From Piezodorus guildinii (lineage: Eukaryota; Arthropoda; Insecta; Hemiptera; Pentatomidae): a stretch of DNA of 64,000 nt. Below, piece after piece: positions 36,971 through 48,690 of this stretch. The position numbers and the translations under genes were made by a program. The notes under the pieces were generated by a model. The model was not told the DNA's origin and did not search any database. It saw only the letters and a program-made list of their open reading frames with translations. Numbering within the stretch: the first letter of the stretch is position 1; each line of letters opens with the position of its first letter. The stretch spans positions 87,329,021-87,393,020 of the forward strand of contig CM041297.1 in the NCBI GenBank assembly GCA_023052935.1, in the 5' to 3' direction.

Positions 36971-37884
36971 TATTGGGTTGTTTCACATGAAATGTCCGTT
37001 TTTATAGTTTCTGAAATACATAAAGGATTTTGCAGGTCTCTGTTGTTTTCTTCCGAATGTTTACATATTTAAAGCAAACAGTTGCTAATCATCTACCTTT
37101 GTATTATAAACATTAGCTTTCCAATTAATTACCCACTTTTTAGTATACCTCCAAATATGACCATGGAAACACGCGATTTTCGAGTAATATTTTTGTACGA
37201 GTTTAAACTCGGCCATTCAGCAGCTGAGGCCGCTAGAAATATTTGCAAGGCGTTTGGGGAAGGGAGTGTTAATGAATGGACCATTCGCCGTTTTTTTGCT
37301 AAGTTTTCAGCTGGGATACGACTTGGAAAACTTGCCGGAGGAAGACCTCCGTCCCTAATACACAATGATGTCCTCAAACATACAGTAGAAGGAAATCCCT
37401 ACCAGTTAAAGGACTTTCAGCACAACTAAATTCAAGTGCATCTAGCCTTTCCAGACATTTAAAGTGTATTGGGAAAGTAAAAAAGCTCGATACATGGGTA
37501 CCACATGATCTCACTGAGCGGCAGCAAGTTTCAAAACATACCGTGCAAAAATTGAAAGAGCTGGACTACGAAGTTCTTCCGCGCCCACCATATTCTCCCG
37601 ACTTGTCTCCTACAGATTACCACCTGTTCAGGAATTTAGACAACTTCGTCAAAGGAAAACTTTTTGAAAATGATGATCAAGTGAAAATTGCGTTTTCAGA
37701 TTTTGTTTTACTTCAAAGCTCAGAGTTTTTCAGTTCAGGGGATAAAAAAGTTGGTGCCACGTTGGAAAAAATGTGTAGAAAAAGAAGGAAAATACTTCGA
37801 ATAAAATTATATAATTTTCATATCGTATTTTTAATAAAAATCCTTTACCTTGAAAACGGACATTTCATGTGACACAACCCAATA
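36971..37884 (+). mobile_element. Mariner element, internally deleted (910 bp)
   Basis: TA duplications (36971-36972, 37883-37884) flank 30-bp terminal inverted repeats at 36973-37002 and 37853-37882 that differ at one position (TTGGGTTGTTTCACATGAAA at the left). Full mariners are about 1.3 kb, so some 0.35-0.4 kb is missing. Nearly perfect TIRs suggest a recent non-autonomous copy that could be mobilised by an active relative. Confidence 0.95.
37157..37872 (+). pseudogene. Mariner transposase, central domain deleted
   Basis: From ATG at 37157: FRVIFLYEFKLGHSAAEAAR and EWTIRRFFAKFSAG form the N-terminal helix-turn-helix. A frame change near 37405-37425 leads to SLSRHLKCIGKVKKLDTWVP (second helix-turn-helix and linker). 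At about 37530 the reading jumps from ...DLTERQQ to TVQKLKELDYEVLPRPPYSP, DLSPTDYHLF and GATLEKMCRKR. The first two catalytic Asp residues of DD34D lie in the lost segment, and only the last (in SPTDYHLF) remains. The protein would be inactive, though the DNA-binding end is present. Confidence 0.9.
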
Positions 37885-39487
37885 TAAACGAATGGACACT
37901 TCAGAATGTGAAGATTTGTCTTTAAAGAAAACGTGACATGTTGCCAGCAAATTATAGTAAATAAATGAATCGTTACATTATGTATAAATTATACCTTTAA
38001 ATCATTAAATAGTAAAAATCCTCGAAATGCTTATTTGCAATTAGTATTTTCTTAATTTATTATTTATGGAAGTTTTTAAATATCTGAAAAATTGTTCTGT
38101 TTTGAGACGAACCAATGCTCATTGTTTAGTAGATAAATAAAACCAATTAAAATAAAAAAGCAATCATGTTATAAAGCACTGAGACAGGCAACGCGGTTAG
38201 ATGATTGGAGAACGAACCATGTAATTTTTACTTTGTAATTAGTTACTATTAACTTGATTGATAAGAACATAAGGTTTGGATCGTAAGACACTTTTTTTTT
38301 AAATACGGGAAAAAGGATTTACAAGAAACTTTCGGAATTGAAACCCTAATGTAATCAATGTTCTTTTTATTAATTCATTAGGCTTCTGATCGGTCCTTAG
38401 GTCTATGTCATATATATGTTATATATCATGATATATATATATATATATATATAACATTTGTTTAAGAGGTTATTATATAATTACAATTACCATTAGTTCT
38501 AACAAGAGAAAAAAAAACAATTATATCAGTAGATTAGTTTTTATAACTAACATACATTATAAAAACTAAGATTATTACCACTAAATATAACGCATATGCA
38601 ATAAAGAATAGCCAAATAGAAAAAAAAATGCAAAATTTTGTTTAAAATACCTCGCTAGCTCAACATTCTTCTAAATACCTACATAATTTATATATATATT
38701 TATATAATGATTATCTAATAATATATAATCTAACAAGAATTTTTTTTTAATTAATATTAATTCATTCAAATTTTTATAATCAATAACTGATCATTTTCTA
38801 GTTATTCTAAATTAATTTCAGATAATGGAGATCGTCAGACATTTGACATTTGTTTTTATTTTTTTGCACTAGCTGAATTATTTGTTATAATAATCAGCTG
38901 AGATATTTAAATCGTTAAATAATATTGAGGAAAGCTTATGTTGCATGGAGAAAGATTTTGTGACAACATTTTAGTAGATTTCCTCATGTAACTTTTAAAG
39001 TATTTCTAATAAATCGATTTACATTAGAAAATAACAACCATATAAACAAAGCACAATGACTTCAAAATTGTAACAAAAATACGGTTAATAAGAAAGACAG
39101 CTACAAGAAATTTTCTTTGGAGTTGATATTAATAAAGAAATTTAAAATTAAAAAAAAACTTAATTCTGTTCATAGTTATAAAAAAAAATTCACTATAAAC
39201 TTGTTAATTTATGTTTATGGCTTGGATTCCTGTCTTTAGATCAAAATGATCCATTGAGAAGAATGCCGACCTTTTGGGGTTCGATTTATGGCTCGATAAC
39301 GAGTTACTAAAATTTAGTATCAAATGACATTGAGATAATAAATTAAGAGTGTGAACTTTTGCTGATTACAAAAATATTAAAAGCCGAAAATTGATACCAT
39401 CTATTAGATGTGTTAGAGTGGTGTAGCGTGGCTTTCGGAGCAAAAGTAGGAGATTAATTCTGTCAATCAAAGGTCCAATATTAGCAT
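37885..39487. other. AT-rich region with a short (AT)n tract
   Basis: (AT)n lies at about 38405-38452. No gene or shared repeat is recognised. Confidence 0.45.
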
Positions 39488-39725
39488 TTTTAACAGACAA
39501 GTGATCCCAGGGTCACGGATTCGAACCCACTGTGGCAGGATCGTTTTATGTTTTGTCTTTTCGGATTGTTGAATTGAATCCTCTACTTAGTGGTAACTCG
39601 AAATTTTGAGAAAAACTTAGCTGTGGAGTGTGGTCTTGGCTAAGTCATATCAATGTACATCCGTTATACTGAAAAAAGTACGGATCCATACTATGCACTA
39701 AACACAAGTTAAGGTAAAGATTTTT
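39488..39725 (+). mobile_element. SINE-B, strongly decayed
   Basis: 'gatcccagggtcacggattc' with box-B-like GGATTCGAACCC, 'tgtggcaggat', 'gagaaaaacttagctgtgga', 'gtgtggtcttggctaag' and 'gtacggatccatactatgca'. The order is that of SINE-B, with many substitutions and no tail. Confidence 0.6.
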
Positions 39726-42458
39726 ACCAATAATCATGAGTTAAAGTTGATTGAAATCTTATGTTTGGCTTAGTTGGAATTTTTAACAAATTTAAACTCC
39801 CTTACTCTCTTTCCAAAATACTGATTGCTTTTATTAAAAGATAGAATAATAAAAAGTTACATTGAAAACAAATATAAAAAAAAATCCTTAAAAAACAACT
39901 CTACTCCTACTCATTAACAAAACATTATTATAATGATTTTACAATTATAATATTATCATAATAAGTTTTTTATTTGTTAAAGATATACATCTTGTACAAA
40001 TTTAGTTAAATATTTCCAATTTCACACACATTGATACTGAATTTCTAACAATTAACAAGTGCCTAAAAAACATAAAAGAAAATCATCATAAAAATAACAT
40101 AATAAACTGAACTATATTTAACACTTAATTAGTATATGGTACATTCACTATTTAAGAAATTTAGAGTTCTACATACTGACACCAAAAAACTTGTAAATTA
40201 TATTTAGTTTTTGTAGGTTGTTGACTTGGAGTATGTTTTCTAGTAATGTTGATAAAAATGAGCGGATATAAATGGTCTTAAATATTTTTCCCTATCTACA
40301 ATTTGTATTTCACACTAGAGAAGTATGTGAAACAGACTATTTGTAATAAATTGGTGCAATACATAAACAAAACAAATGCGCGATTTTTAGTATTTCAAAG
40401 GTTTTAATATTTTAAGGACTGTTTTTTTTTTTTTTTTAATTTATTTGTACAAGTTTCGTTGAGAAGATTATAAGCAATAGACATATCTGGTAAATAGGAT
40501 ACGATTCAAAATTAAAGAAAGCCTAAATTTTTTACTCGATTCCATGTTAAAAAGGGTGCTAATCGAATTATTTTAGTAGTAACTGAATTACCGAAATAAA
40601 AAAAGAGACGTTTTAATATTTCAACTTGCAAGGATCTGTAGACAAAAATGACAAAGTTGCTTTTCTGTAGAAGGGTTTGAGTGTGGGTTACACACAAATA
40701 GGACAATTCTAATGCTTTCAGCACTGTTTTAATGTTGTTTTTATTTTTTGTAAGAGTTCAATTTGTTTTTTTAATTAAGTTTTCAGCGCCTGTGAAATTT
40801 TGAATGTATCGTATAACAGTGATGTAATTCATTAACTATTTCCTAGCATGGAATCTCCACCAGCTCCATAACGGTAGCATGATGCTGTAGCATCTAGTTG
40901 CCTAGTACATAGGTTAAGATGGATGTAAGCTATAGTTCTATGGAACCAACACAGAGTCCCGTTACTGATATCATTATAATATTTAAAGAATTATCTTACT
41001 AATCTCTAGTAGCCACGCCACGATTTCTTAAAATGTAGGAAGGATAAAGTACAAGGATATGCGATTAAAAATAAAAGATGATTAAAAATTAGATCAAATG
41101 GGGATCAAAAAGAAAAACAAAACTCCTAATTCCGCCATCGCTTAAAGAGAATAGAATTGATAATTATAATTGAGTAATTATGTTATTTTTTAATTGCTGA
41201 ATTTCTGTAGCTGGCCATGGTAAAGTTTCAAACATATTAAAAGCGTCAACAGCACCAAGAGGTAAATTAATTAAACAGATAAATATCTTTTTATATGTTA
41301 TATCCTCTCCTTCAGACGTAACAGTTCGGGAAAAGAAATTCCCATCCATTAAAATGCCCGTCCGTAAGGTTGGCCTTTGCGAAGGGAAACCTCTCCCAAT
41401 TAAGCGAAATAAAATAAATAAGTGAAAATTGTAGATGGTTCTAGAAAAATTGCGAGTTCTGAGAGAGCGACATTTCAGAAGTTGCCTACGCCGCTTCAGC
41501 AGGCAATCCGTCTTGGCTTGCATCACGACTTCACGGCGGTTAGACCATTTCACGCCACTTTGGCTCGAGCTCCTTCCAAGCTTCTGCCCTTAGCATCAGG
41601 CCTACAATATCATTTCAAAAGAGTTAACCGAAAAAAAACAAAACATCAATGTTGATTTATATTTTTCGATAGCAGAACGAATATCTGTCCTAATGTCACT
41701 ATTGTTTCTGTTTCATGAATTTTATTAAAAATGGAAATTTTGCTTTTTCAACATTTATAATAGTTTATTAAAAAATGCAATATCAAAAGCACAATATTAT
41801 AATTATATTGTACACTTCCTGTCATCATTCCCTAAAGTAATCCATTTTACATCTCGGATCTCCTTAAATTTAAATTATATCCGCTTGCCGTTTTCTGATC
41901 TGTACAAAACGTCCCATCGAAACACAGTTTGATCGTTCTCATTCTGATCTCTATCCTTATGGAATTCCATTCCTTCTAATAACCGTGGCTCCTAGAATCT
42001 CGACATTTAAATCCTGCCTTTTCATTCATTTCCTATCCATTTAATTTTCAAATATTCCCGGAAAGATTTTCTAATTTAAGCGAAAATCAAATAAAGCATA
42101 CAGATACGTCAATTTATTTATTTAATTTTTATTTTATTATTTCAACACCAAATATTATTTGGAATGATCATTTTTTCAAAGATGTAAGGTTGAACGATTG
42201 AACTGTCCACCAAAAATCATTCATTATTTATAAAAAGGCCAATTTATTTTTTTTTAAATTGAAATCTAGATTTATTTTTATTATAATATTTTCTTGAAAC
42301 TTGGCTTTACAGATCTTTTAAAACTTTCTTACACTAGTTAAAAATGCAAGTACGAAGCTATCTGTAAAGCCAGGCAAGTGTTGAAGCAGAAGAAATTAGA
42401 TTACATAATGAATAACTTTCTCTAAATAGTAAAAATAATTCTGAAGGGATATTGAAAA
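39726..42458. other. Long unique region
   Basis: AT-rich. A GC-richer patch at 41320-41620 is open on both strands (129 codons minus, 77 plus), with no domain or splice pattern. No shared repeat is seen. Confidence 0.4.
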
Positions 42459-42840
42459 TCAATTTTCAACGTAAAAAGTTATTTTTTTGTTTGTTTTTTT
42501 AACATAAAAGTTAACAATGCTGATATAAGGCTTCGGAGCGACAACTGAGGCTATAAACCAGCCAAGACCGACTGAAACATTGGGGCAATGCGGAATAGAT
42601 GAAGACGGACCCGGAATACTCCCCAAGGGACGACACTCCGGGGGGAGCCACAGATCGCTAGGACGTCCTGATGGATCACCTGATCCGTCTTCCGTCCCAT
42701 TCCTGGCCAGTAATGCCCTGACTGAGGCTTTTAGATCAGCCATGTCGGCCACATCAATTTCTGTCTCACGTTTCGGTCTGCGAGTACTTTTCGAATGATG
42801 AAGGAGGATTCAGAAGTTTTAGTCGACATCAGTCCGACTT
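42459..42840 (-). other. Coding-like GC-rich patch, unassigned
   Basis: On the minus strand one frame reads PKRETEIDVADMADLKASVR followed by ALLARNGTEDGSGDPSGRPS and DLWLPPECRPLGSIPGPSSS. It has an amino-acid mix unlike the K/N/I/Y-rich chance frames nearby. An overlapping frame upstream (MSTKTSESSFIIRK) would join only by a shift. It resembles a low-complexity linker or an ORF1/gag-like region. I do not recognise it, and an opposite-strand frame is open too. Confidence 0.3.
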
Positions 42841-42893
42841 GATAGAGTGGTCATGTCGTGGTCTTAAGACTAAATAAACTTATATTTGATATG

Positions 42894-42896
<3 letters not shown>

Positions 42897-42928
<32 letters not shown>
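42897..42928. repeat. Poly(T), about 32
   Basis: An uninterrupted T run close to the coding-like patch. On the minus strand it would be an A run upstream of that frame, so it is not its poly(A) tail. Confidence 0.95.
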
Positions 42929-42931
<3 letters not shown>

Positions 42932-43013
42932 ATTTGGAGTGTTACTGAATAGCTTTGATGAAAAATAAATTATTAAAACTTATTAATCTAGCAGTAATAT
43001 TGGCCTTAAAACT

Positions 43014-43390
43014 ACCGACACACAGTGAAAAATATGACCGATTTAGATTTAGGTGGACAAAAGTCTGAAACTTGTTCATATTTAACCTTTGAGGTCCTAG
43101 ATTACGGAAAAAAGATTATTAAAACTAATTCATATTTTGACAAGATTGGCGAACGCACAGTAGTCAAAAATAAAATCTATTTTTAAAATCTAACAACTTT
43201 CCTACATTTATCGTTTGAAGTCCACGAATAAGGGAAAAATAACACAACAAATCTAATTATCGGCTCAGAGTGGCTTGAACTTGCTAATAGATGTATTTTA
43301 AATCATTTAGGAAACTTTTCAAATTATATATTGTAAAACTTTTGATTCGGAGTGCTGTTTCTTAAATAAATTCTTTATCACCCCAAATGC
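43014..43390. repeat. Degenerate tandem repeat, about 125 bp, 2-3 units
   Basis: 'cgacacacagtgaaaaata' ... 'tttgaggtcctagattacgg' (43016 onward) is followed by 'cgaacgcacagtagtcaaaa' ... 'tttgaagtccacgaataagg' (about 43149 onward) in the same order. A third, weaker unit may follow. The open frame MTDLDLGGQKSETCSYLTFE in the first unit meets a stop in the second, so coding is doubtful. Confidence 0.45.
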
Positions 43391-44160
43391 AAAACATCGC
43401 AAAAATTCTTTGGATTGATGAAACAAATCTTAGGGGTTATATAGTTTTACGTTATTGAATGGAGACATACATTTACGAATTGCTAAATTAACTCTACAGG
43501 TATATTGCAATGTATATTCAAGGACGAATATGTAGATATAATGTCTTATCTATCTCAGCAATGTCAATTGTTAAATAAAAGCAAAAATACTCTGCGCGAC
43601 ACACACCTTGAACATAATAAATGGCCATCAAATAAAGATTATCCTACTGGACACTCGTGTGAACAGGAATGATTCACTCATTTACTATTTACTTATAAAC
43701 ACAATAAGGCGGAAAATATTAGTATTAAGCGTCTTACCAACTAATAATAAAAAGTTCAAGCACTCAGAAATTCCAAACTTTTGACTTGACTTTTGTCCAC
43801 CAAAATTGGTGATTGCCCTGCGTTCGACGTTTCGGGGATGTTTCTTATCATCAAGACATTAATAGGTATCACTCTATTCAGCCCTATGTTTACAATGCGT
43901 TTATAGATAGGTCATTCATTGACTAACAAAATACAGAACTGACTAGTACGAACAGTTTAGGCAGAGTTTCCGTTAGAGTGGGCCAAGCAGGAGAAAATTC
44001 TTTGGGGTAGTAGGGTAAGTTTATCAAAAATATAAGTTGTTATTTTTCCAAACACTGTCAAAATTAAGTATGTGCTCAGAATTAAAACCAGTCACTACCT
44101 ACAACTTTTATTTTAATATCTTATGTTAGTTTTTATATCTTATATTCTTATAATTTGTAT
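43391..44160. other. AT-rich region with a possible decayed F element
   Basis: Near 43825-43860 the minus strand holds TTGATGA ... GAAACGTC, reminiscent of the hammerhead family, but no stem II forms. A 57-codon stop-free frame (43500-43668) reads mostly K/N/I/L-rich residues and may be chance. Confidence 0.4.
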
Positions 44161-45060
44161 TTGTCCCAACAAACATGCCTACGTCCATGCAAATAGAGCT
44201 GATCAATAAAAACTTAACGATGGAAACACAATCCCAAAATGTCAACGATGAAATAATATCTACGAGACTACATAAATTATCTACAGGAGACCAATATTAC
44301 TCCTCATTTAATAACAAAGAACTTCCTGTCACAATATATTTGAAGAAATTATTATAAATAATTTTTTTTTTTTTATTATTTTTATTGAGATATATTACAA
44401 TTTGTTACAAAATGAACAATAATAATATTGATAAGAGACCACATTCATACTATATATACAGAAAATAATAATAATAATGGTCAAATTACATAAAATAGAA
44501 CATAAATAAATTCATATATATATACAATAAAATAATAATAATAAATAAAAAACAAAACAAATCGAAACAAAAACCTATTATTATTAATAAATAAACTTTA
44601 AAAAATTTCGGTGCGAAATTCTAAAAACTTTTCACCAAATAATACCAACTAATAATAAAATAACACTAGCACTTGTTTCATTTAAATAATACAATAACAT
44701 TTTGCTCTCAACGCTATGAAAAATAACTTTTCTAGAGGAAAACCTTGAAACACTTCTCGGTTCAGTTTATCTTCTCAAGCAATTAAAGCAGTGTGATAGA
44801 TCACTAGGATCAATTTACATATCAAAGGCACATGGAGTCGGTGCGATTACAAATTGTGTATATCGGAACAATCGTTGTGTAAAATAATAACTTCTATAAA
44901 ACTAATATTAAATTTTTTTTCACAGAATATAATGAAATAATACTCAAAATGATGTCACCGTACGATGGGAAGAATATCTTTGATGTAAATAAATCATCTT
45001 ATTTTTTACCTAGCCCAGCTACCATATTGGGTTCTGAATCAATTAACATAAACCACGCAG
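44161..45060 (+). other. Possible split gene, two or three exon-like frames
   Basis: Three stop-free stretches with higher GC than neighbours lie close together: 44175-44357 (METQSQNVNDEIISTRLHKL), about 44741-44882 (EENLETLLGSVYLLKQLKQC ... SIYISKAHGVGAITN), and 44926-45060 (MMSPYDGKNIFDVNKSSYFL ... SPATILGSESI). The last has a strong acceptor TTTTTTTTCACAG and a donor CAG/GTAGTT, spans 135 nt, and is open in one frame. A LINE tail sits between the first two. No domain is recognised and no promoter seen. A real but unknown gene, a decayed gene, or chance in AT-rich DNA are all possible. Confidence 0.25.
44362..44588 (-). mobile_element. LINE 3' tail (20.9 kb subfamily), very recent
   Basis: About 225 bp nearly identical, inverted, to 21760-21975, including 'tattgagatatattacaatt' and 'gagaccacattcatactata'. 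It starts with 13 T (the A tail). ATTATTATAAATAA before it and ATTATTAATAAATAA after it may be an imperfect target duplication. Confidence 0.9.
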
Positions 45061-45361
45061 GTAGTTGCCTTCTTGACGGCTGTCGGTACGTGAGATTCTT
45101 GCAAATATTAAATTTAAGAAGATAAATTCGTAGCTTAGGGATCTTCTAATTTACATAACTAAGAATTTATTGAATGTATTTTTTTTAATTCAAAATAAAT
45201 TTACTTTAAAATGATTTAATGTAGAAGAAGATATGATATTTTATTTCTAAACTTAATTATTTTATTTGCCACTGTAAAATAAGATATAATAAGTAAATGA
45301 GTAATTCTCCAACCCCAGGAGAACATTCTCCATCCACCTGACATTCAACAGAACCATATTA

Positions 45362-45412
45362 TCAGGATAGGAGGTCTCTCATTCAACTCCTTTTCAGCCT
45401 ACGTCTAGTTTG
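45362..45412 (-). pseudogene. Jockey ORF2 last codons
   Basis: The minus strand reads QTRRRLKRS, stop, MRDLLS, stop. This is the same C-terminal signature as the other Jockey copies and matches 63.2 kb closely. It is only a 50-bp fragment. Confidence 0.6.
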
Positions 45413-45502
45413 TTAATTTGCCCATGCAGATTAAATTTAAATAGGTTTATTAGATTTATGTAAGGCCTCGTCAGACGGTCAATTGTCTCTCACTGGTATT
45501 CT

Positions 45503-45830
45503 AGTCAAAGGCTCTACCCTGAATCCCGAAGAAAATACCTACTTTGCATCTTGCTATTCGAATCCTTGCGAGCCAGAAAACCTTCATACACCTTTGACTT
45601 CCCTAGTCCACGCTCTTTCGTACATACTCTAAACACAAGATTACAATCTGAATCTATAGTTACCCACTTAATTAACTGCCACCTTTGAAAAATCCTTAAT
45701 CATTCATGTTACTACAATTTGGAACCCTTTACCTACCTCCCTCAGTAAAGTGCCATCCCTAACCACTTACTATCTGCTTTTATGTGCACCTTTTATTTTT
45801 TTTATTTTATATAATTTACTATTTGACTAG
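45503..45830 (+). pseudogene. Decayed non-LTR retrotransposon, C-terminal part
   Basis: SQRLYPESRRKYLLCILLFE, then KPSYTFDFPSPRSFVHTLNT (45503-45688), and after a frame change TTIWNPLPTSLSKVPSLTTY (45684-45830). The pattern 'RR.YL...LLF..L....PSY' followed later by 'WN.LP..L' is typical of the end of LINE ORF2 proteins of another family than Jockey. Confidence 0.65.
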
Positions 45831-45869
45831 CTAATCATCTCTTAACTCATTTCAAAAAATAAACTCATA

Positions 45870-46549
45870 CTCTACAAATCAGTTATACGGTCTCAACTCA
45901 CTTCACTCACTAACTATAAAAAACTCGAACGAATCCAGACTCTTTGCATGCGAATAATAAAAAACTACCCAACAATATCCACAATGAAAGCAGAATTGTA
46001 ACTCCCCTCTATACAAGATCTCGTTTTCTCCCAAACAGACATATTAAAAAAAAAAAAAAATAGAAACTCTCTAAACCCACTGATAAAATAAATAGGTAAT
46101 TACAACTAAGACTCTAACCCTACATACAAAAAAGGACCGAACATTTATTCTCAAGTTCTTATTTTATCAGACATTTAATAAATCTAACTTGATTAATATT
46201 ATGCGCATATATGCATGCGTGTGTAAGTATAAGTATGTTATTTTTTAAATGTATTTATTTATTTTTTTAAAATAAGTTTGTTGCATATTTTGCCTATTAT
46301 TCTTACTACATTCTATTACACGTTAAAATATTGTCTGACCAAAATTATATTATTGATTTTAAGGAAATCTGAAATCATTACAAATATAATTAACAAATAC
46401 TTGTATATTTTAATTATTTAAATAAATCTTTTCTATCTATCAAATGAAGCATTAGATTTAGACAAATTAGAACTTATCTGTTTATTATACATTATTCTTA
46501 GGGCACGATATGTCCCAGAATAATTATTATTTTTCATTTCATTTCTGTT
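45870..46549 (+). pseudogene. Second decayed LINE piece with family G tail
   Basis: 45870 onward reads LYKSVIRSQLTSLTNYKKLE and RIQTLCMRIIKNYPTISTMK, then AEL, stop, LPSIQDLVFSQTD. This matches the region after the RT domain ('YKS.I......LE.IQ....R.I'). At 46490-46549 'attcttagggcacgatatgt', 'cccagaa' and 'ttcatttcatttc' recur at 35.9 and 54.5 kb, so they may be its 3' end; that link is inference. In a full LINE this piece would precede the one at 45.5 kb, so the two are separate fragments. Confidence 0.55.
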
Positions 46550-47107
46550 TGTCAAGATATGGTTTTTAAATAATTACAATGTGACTTATTGTAGTCTTAA
46601 TATGCAAGTCGGTGTGATGGGTCTGTTTTGAGATATTGGGTAGTAAGTTAGTTGCTGGGCCCTTCACATTAGTTTGTTTTTAATCGAGATTTCCTCTGTA
46701 TATTTATTTTTATAACTTTTTTTGGAGGGGAGAGATGGAGGAAAGAGGTGGGTGTATCCGTTTTTTTTTTTGCTTTTCCAAAGCTCATTCAAATTCTATG
46801 CATTCATTCATTAGCGTGATCTGAGACCTATTTGACTTTGACTTGACCTGAGACGAACCAGGGATGAGACGACAGTAAGTGACGGGCTGCCAAAAACAGG
46901 ATCACCCTTCTGTCATGTCGAGGAGGGCTTAGAATACGGAATCAGCGGGTCACAACAGCATCAAGACAAACACTTAGATGTGGAGACTCCATCCGCATAA
47001 AGATGTTCGGTCCGAATAACAGCATCCAACTGTCTCAAGCAACGGGAGCTATGAGGTTAAAGAAGTATAAATAATTTTATAATGACTCTTTTCCGCACAC
47101 ATGAAGA
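46550..47107. other. Unique region with GC-richer block
   Basis: About 46840-47060 is GC-richer. No gene recognised. Confidence 0.4.
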
Positions 47108-47646
47108 AAAATCTGGTGCGCGCAACCCTTGAGTTTCACATACCTCCGTTGTTAAAATGAATTTATGTTTTTTTTTTTATAAATACAGTTAGAAATGAAA
47201 TATAAGGGTTTAGGTTAAAGTAAAGAGGTTAAAGGTTTAATTAAATTGATTTTCGATAGAAACATGTGTTTATTAAGTAAGATAATTTAAAATATCGGCG
47301 AGTTTATATCGATACAGCGAGTTTAATCAAAATCGTTTAAGGGGTTTACGGGAGTAATAAAGGTGCAAAATTCGTGGTATAAAGTAATACTTCTGGTTTA
47401 CCGATTTCGATGAAAAAGTTGCTGTAAAATCTCGGGCTTATAGTTGTATTAAATATGAATTTTTCGTCCTATAGAACTTTTCGTTTTCGTACTAGACTTG
47501 CCACACACAGGCACACAGACCTTTTCGATCGACTGGCTTATTTGGACTAAAACGAATATTTCTATTGAATACTGGAATTCGGAACTTTTCGTGATTGTCA
47601 TAATTTCCTTACTATATATTTGATTTATAACTAAGTAAAAGTAAAG
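47108..47646 (+). mobile_element. Family C copy, internally deleted
   Basis: It starts TCTGGTGCGCGCAACCC and 'gtttcacatacctccg' and ends 'ctaagtaaaagta'. About 350 bp between 'gtgtttattaagtaagat' and 'tttaaaatatcggcg' is missing relative to the 53.3 kb copy. The 76-codon frame in it is a chance ORF. Confidence 0.75.
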
Positions 47647-48397
47647 TCTCACTCTACAACTGCAAAACCAAACCATCATATTCCAGCAAACAGCATAGAC
47701 TTGTTAATTAAACATATTATCGGAGTATACATATTAATATTAATTGAACATTTTCATTAGAGATCAATTTCCAAATTGAACAAGCACGATTAAAATTTAG
47801 GCGAAAACTAACACTGGGATTAAAATTAAAGGTTAGATACCCGCTGAGCGAGGGGGGTCTAAATTAAATTTTCAAATATGATTGGAAACAGGCGCTAAAT
47901 GTAAAACGCTTGTTAGGCGTGAGCTATCTGTCCGAATATATGGCAATTAAATAGCCGCAGATGGGACAAATGACAGATAAAATAATACTATCCATAATAA
48001 TATATATGGAAAAGATATATATGCTAGAATTATGGGCTACACCTCTTCTACCTCGTTATTACAGTAATGAAAATTAATACTTCATCGCAACATTTAATTT
48101 AAATTGTTTAAATAAATAGAGAACACAAATCAAGTTTAGGCAGTGCACCAATACAGAGAAATACAATCAATATCGATATATTTTGGTTATTTTTTAAAAC
48201 ATTTTTAAGGCTATAATAAATAAAAGATTCTCATAAATAGTACAATATACTTTAAAATTATGAGAATAATATATGTTAAATATTATTTTTTTTTTAAATT
48301 AACCACAGAAATATTCATATCCATTAAGGCAAGATGGTCACATGTCGGCAAAAAAAAAAAAATAATAATAATAATTACTAATTATTATTAGAGTGGG
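47647..48397. other. AT-rich region
   Basis: No gene or shared repeat recognised. Confidence 0.4.
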
Positions 48398-48690
48398 GGT
48401 CATCTGTGGTGTAGAAGCTAACATAAAAATCTTCTATGCCGAAGGTGGCTGGTTCAAACACAGCAGATGTTCCTAGGATTATTTTCAAAGAGAGCGAAAA
48501 ATCCTTGGTCATGCCTTCCTTTGGATAGGTTGTAAAATAGTGGGCCTGCCGAGCCTATGCATTATCAGGTAATCGTTAAAGATCCCTATCATAATTAAGA
48601 CTGGCAAGGTAAAATTTTTAACTCCCGTAGTAGCAATGTCCGAATACCCACAGCAGCATAAAACTGACGTTAAACAAAAAAACAACTATT
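48398..48690 (+). mobile_element. SINE-A, diverged
   Basis: Full-length layout: head 'ggtgtagaagctaacataaa', box B GGTTCAAACAC, 'cctaggattattttcaaa', 'caggtaatcgttaaagatcc' and tail 'gacgttaaacaaaaaaac'. The substitution load is higher than in other copies. Confidence 0.85.

Noticed and set aside
41164..41655. 129-codon minus and 77-codon plus frames
   Set aside because: They overlap antisense, have no recognisable motif and lie in a GC-richer patch where stops are rarer.
43500..43668. 57-codon exon following TCTACAG
   Set aside because: Composition rich in K, N, L and D and no partner exon; chance frames of this size are frequent in the window.
43825..43860. Further hammerhead (TTGATGA ... 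GAAACGTC on minus)
   Set aside because: The first core base is wrong and no stem II can form between the two conserved blocks. It may be a decayed relative only.
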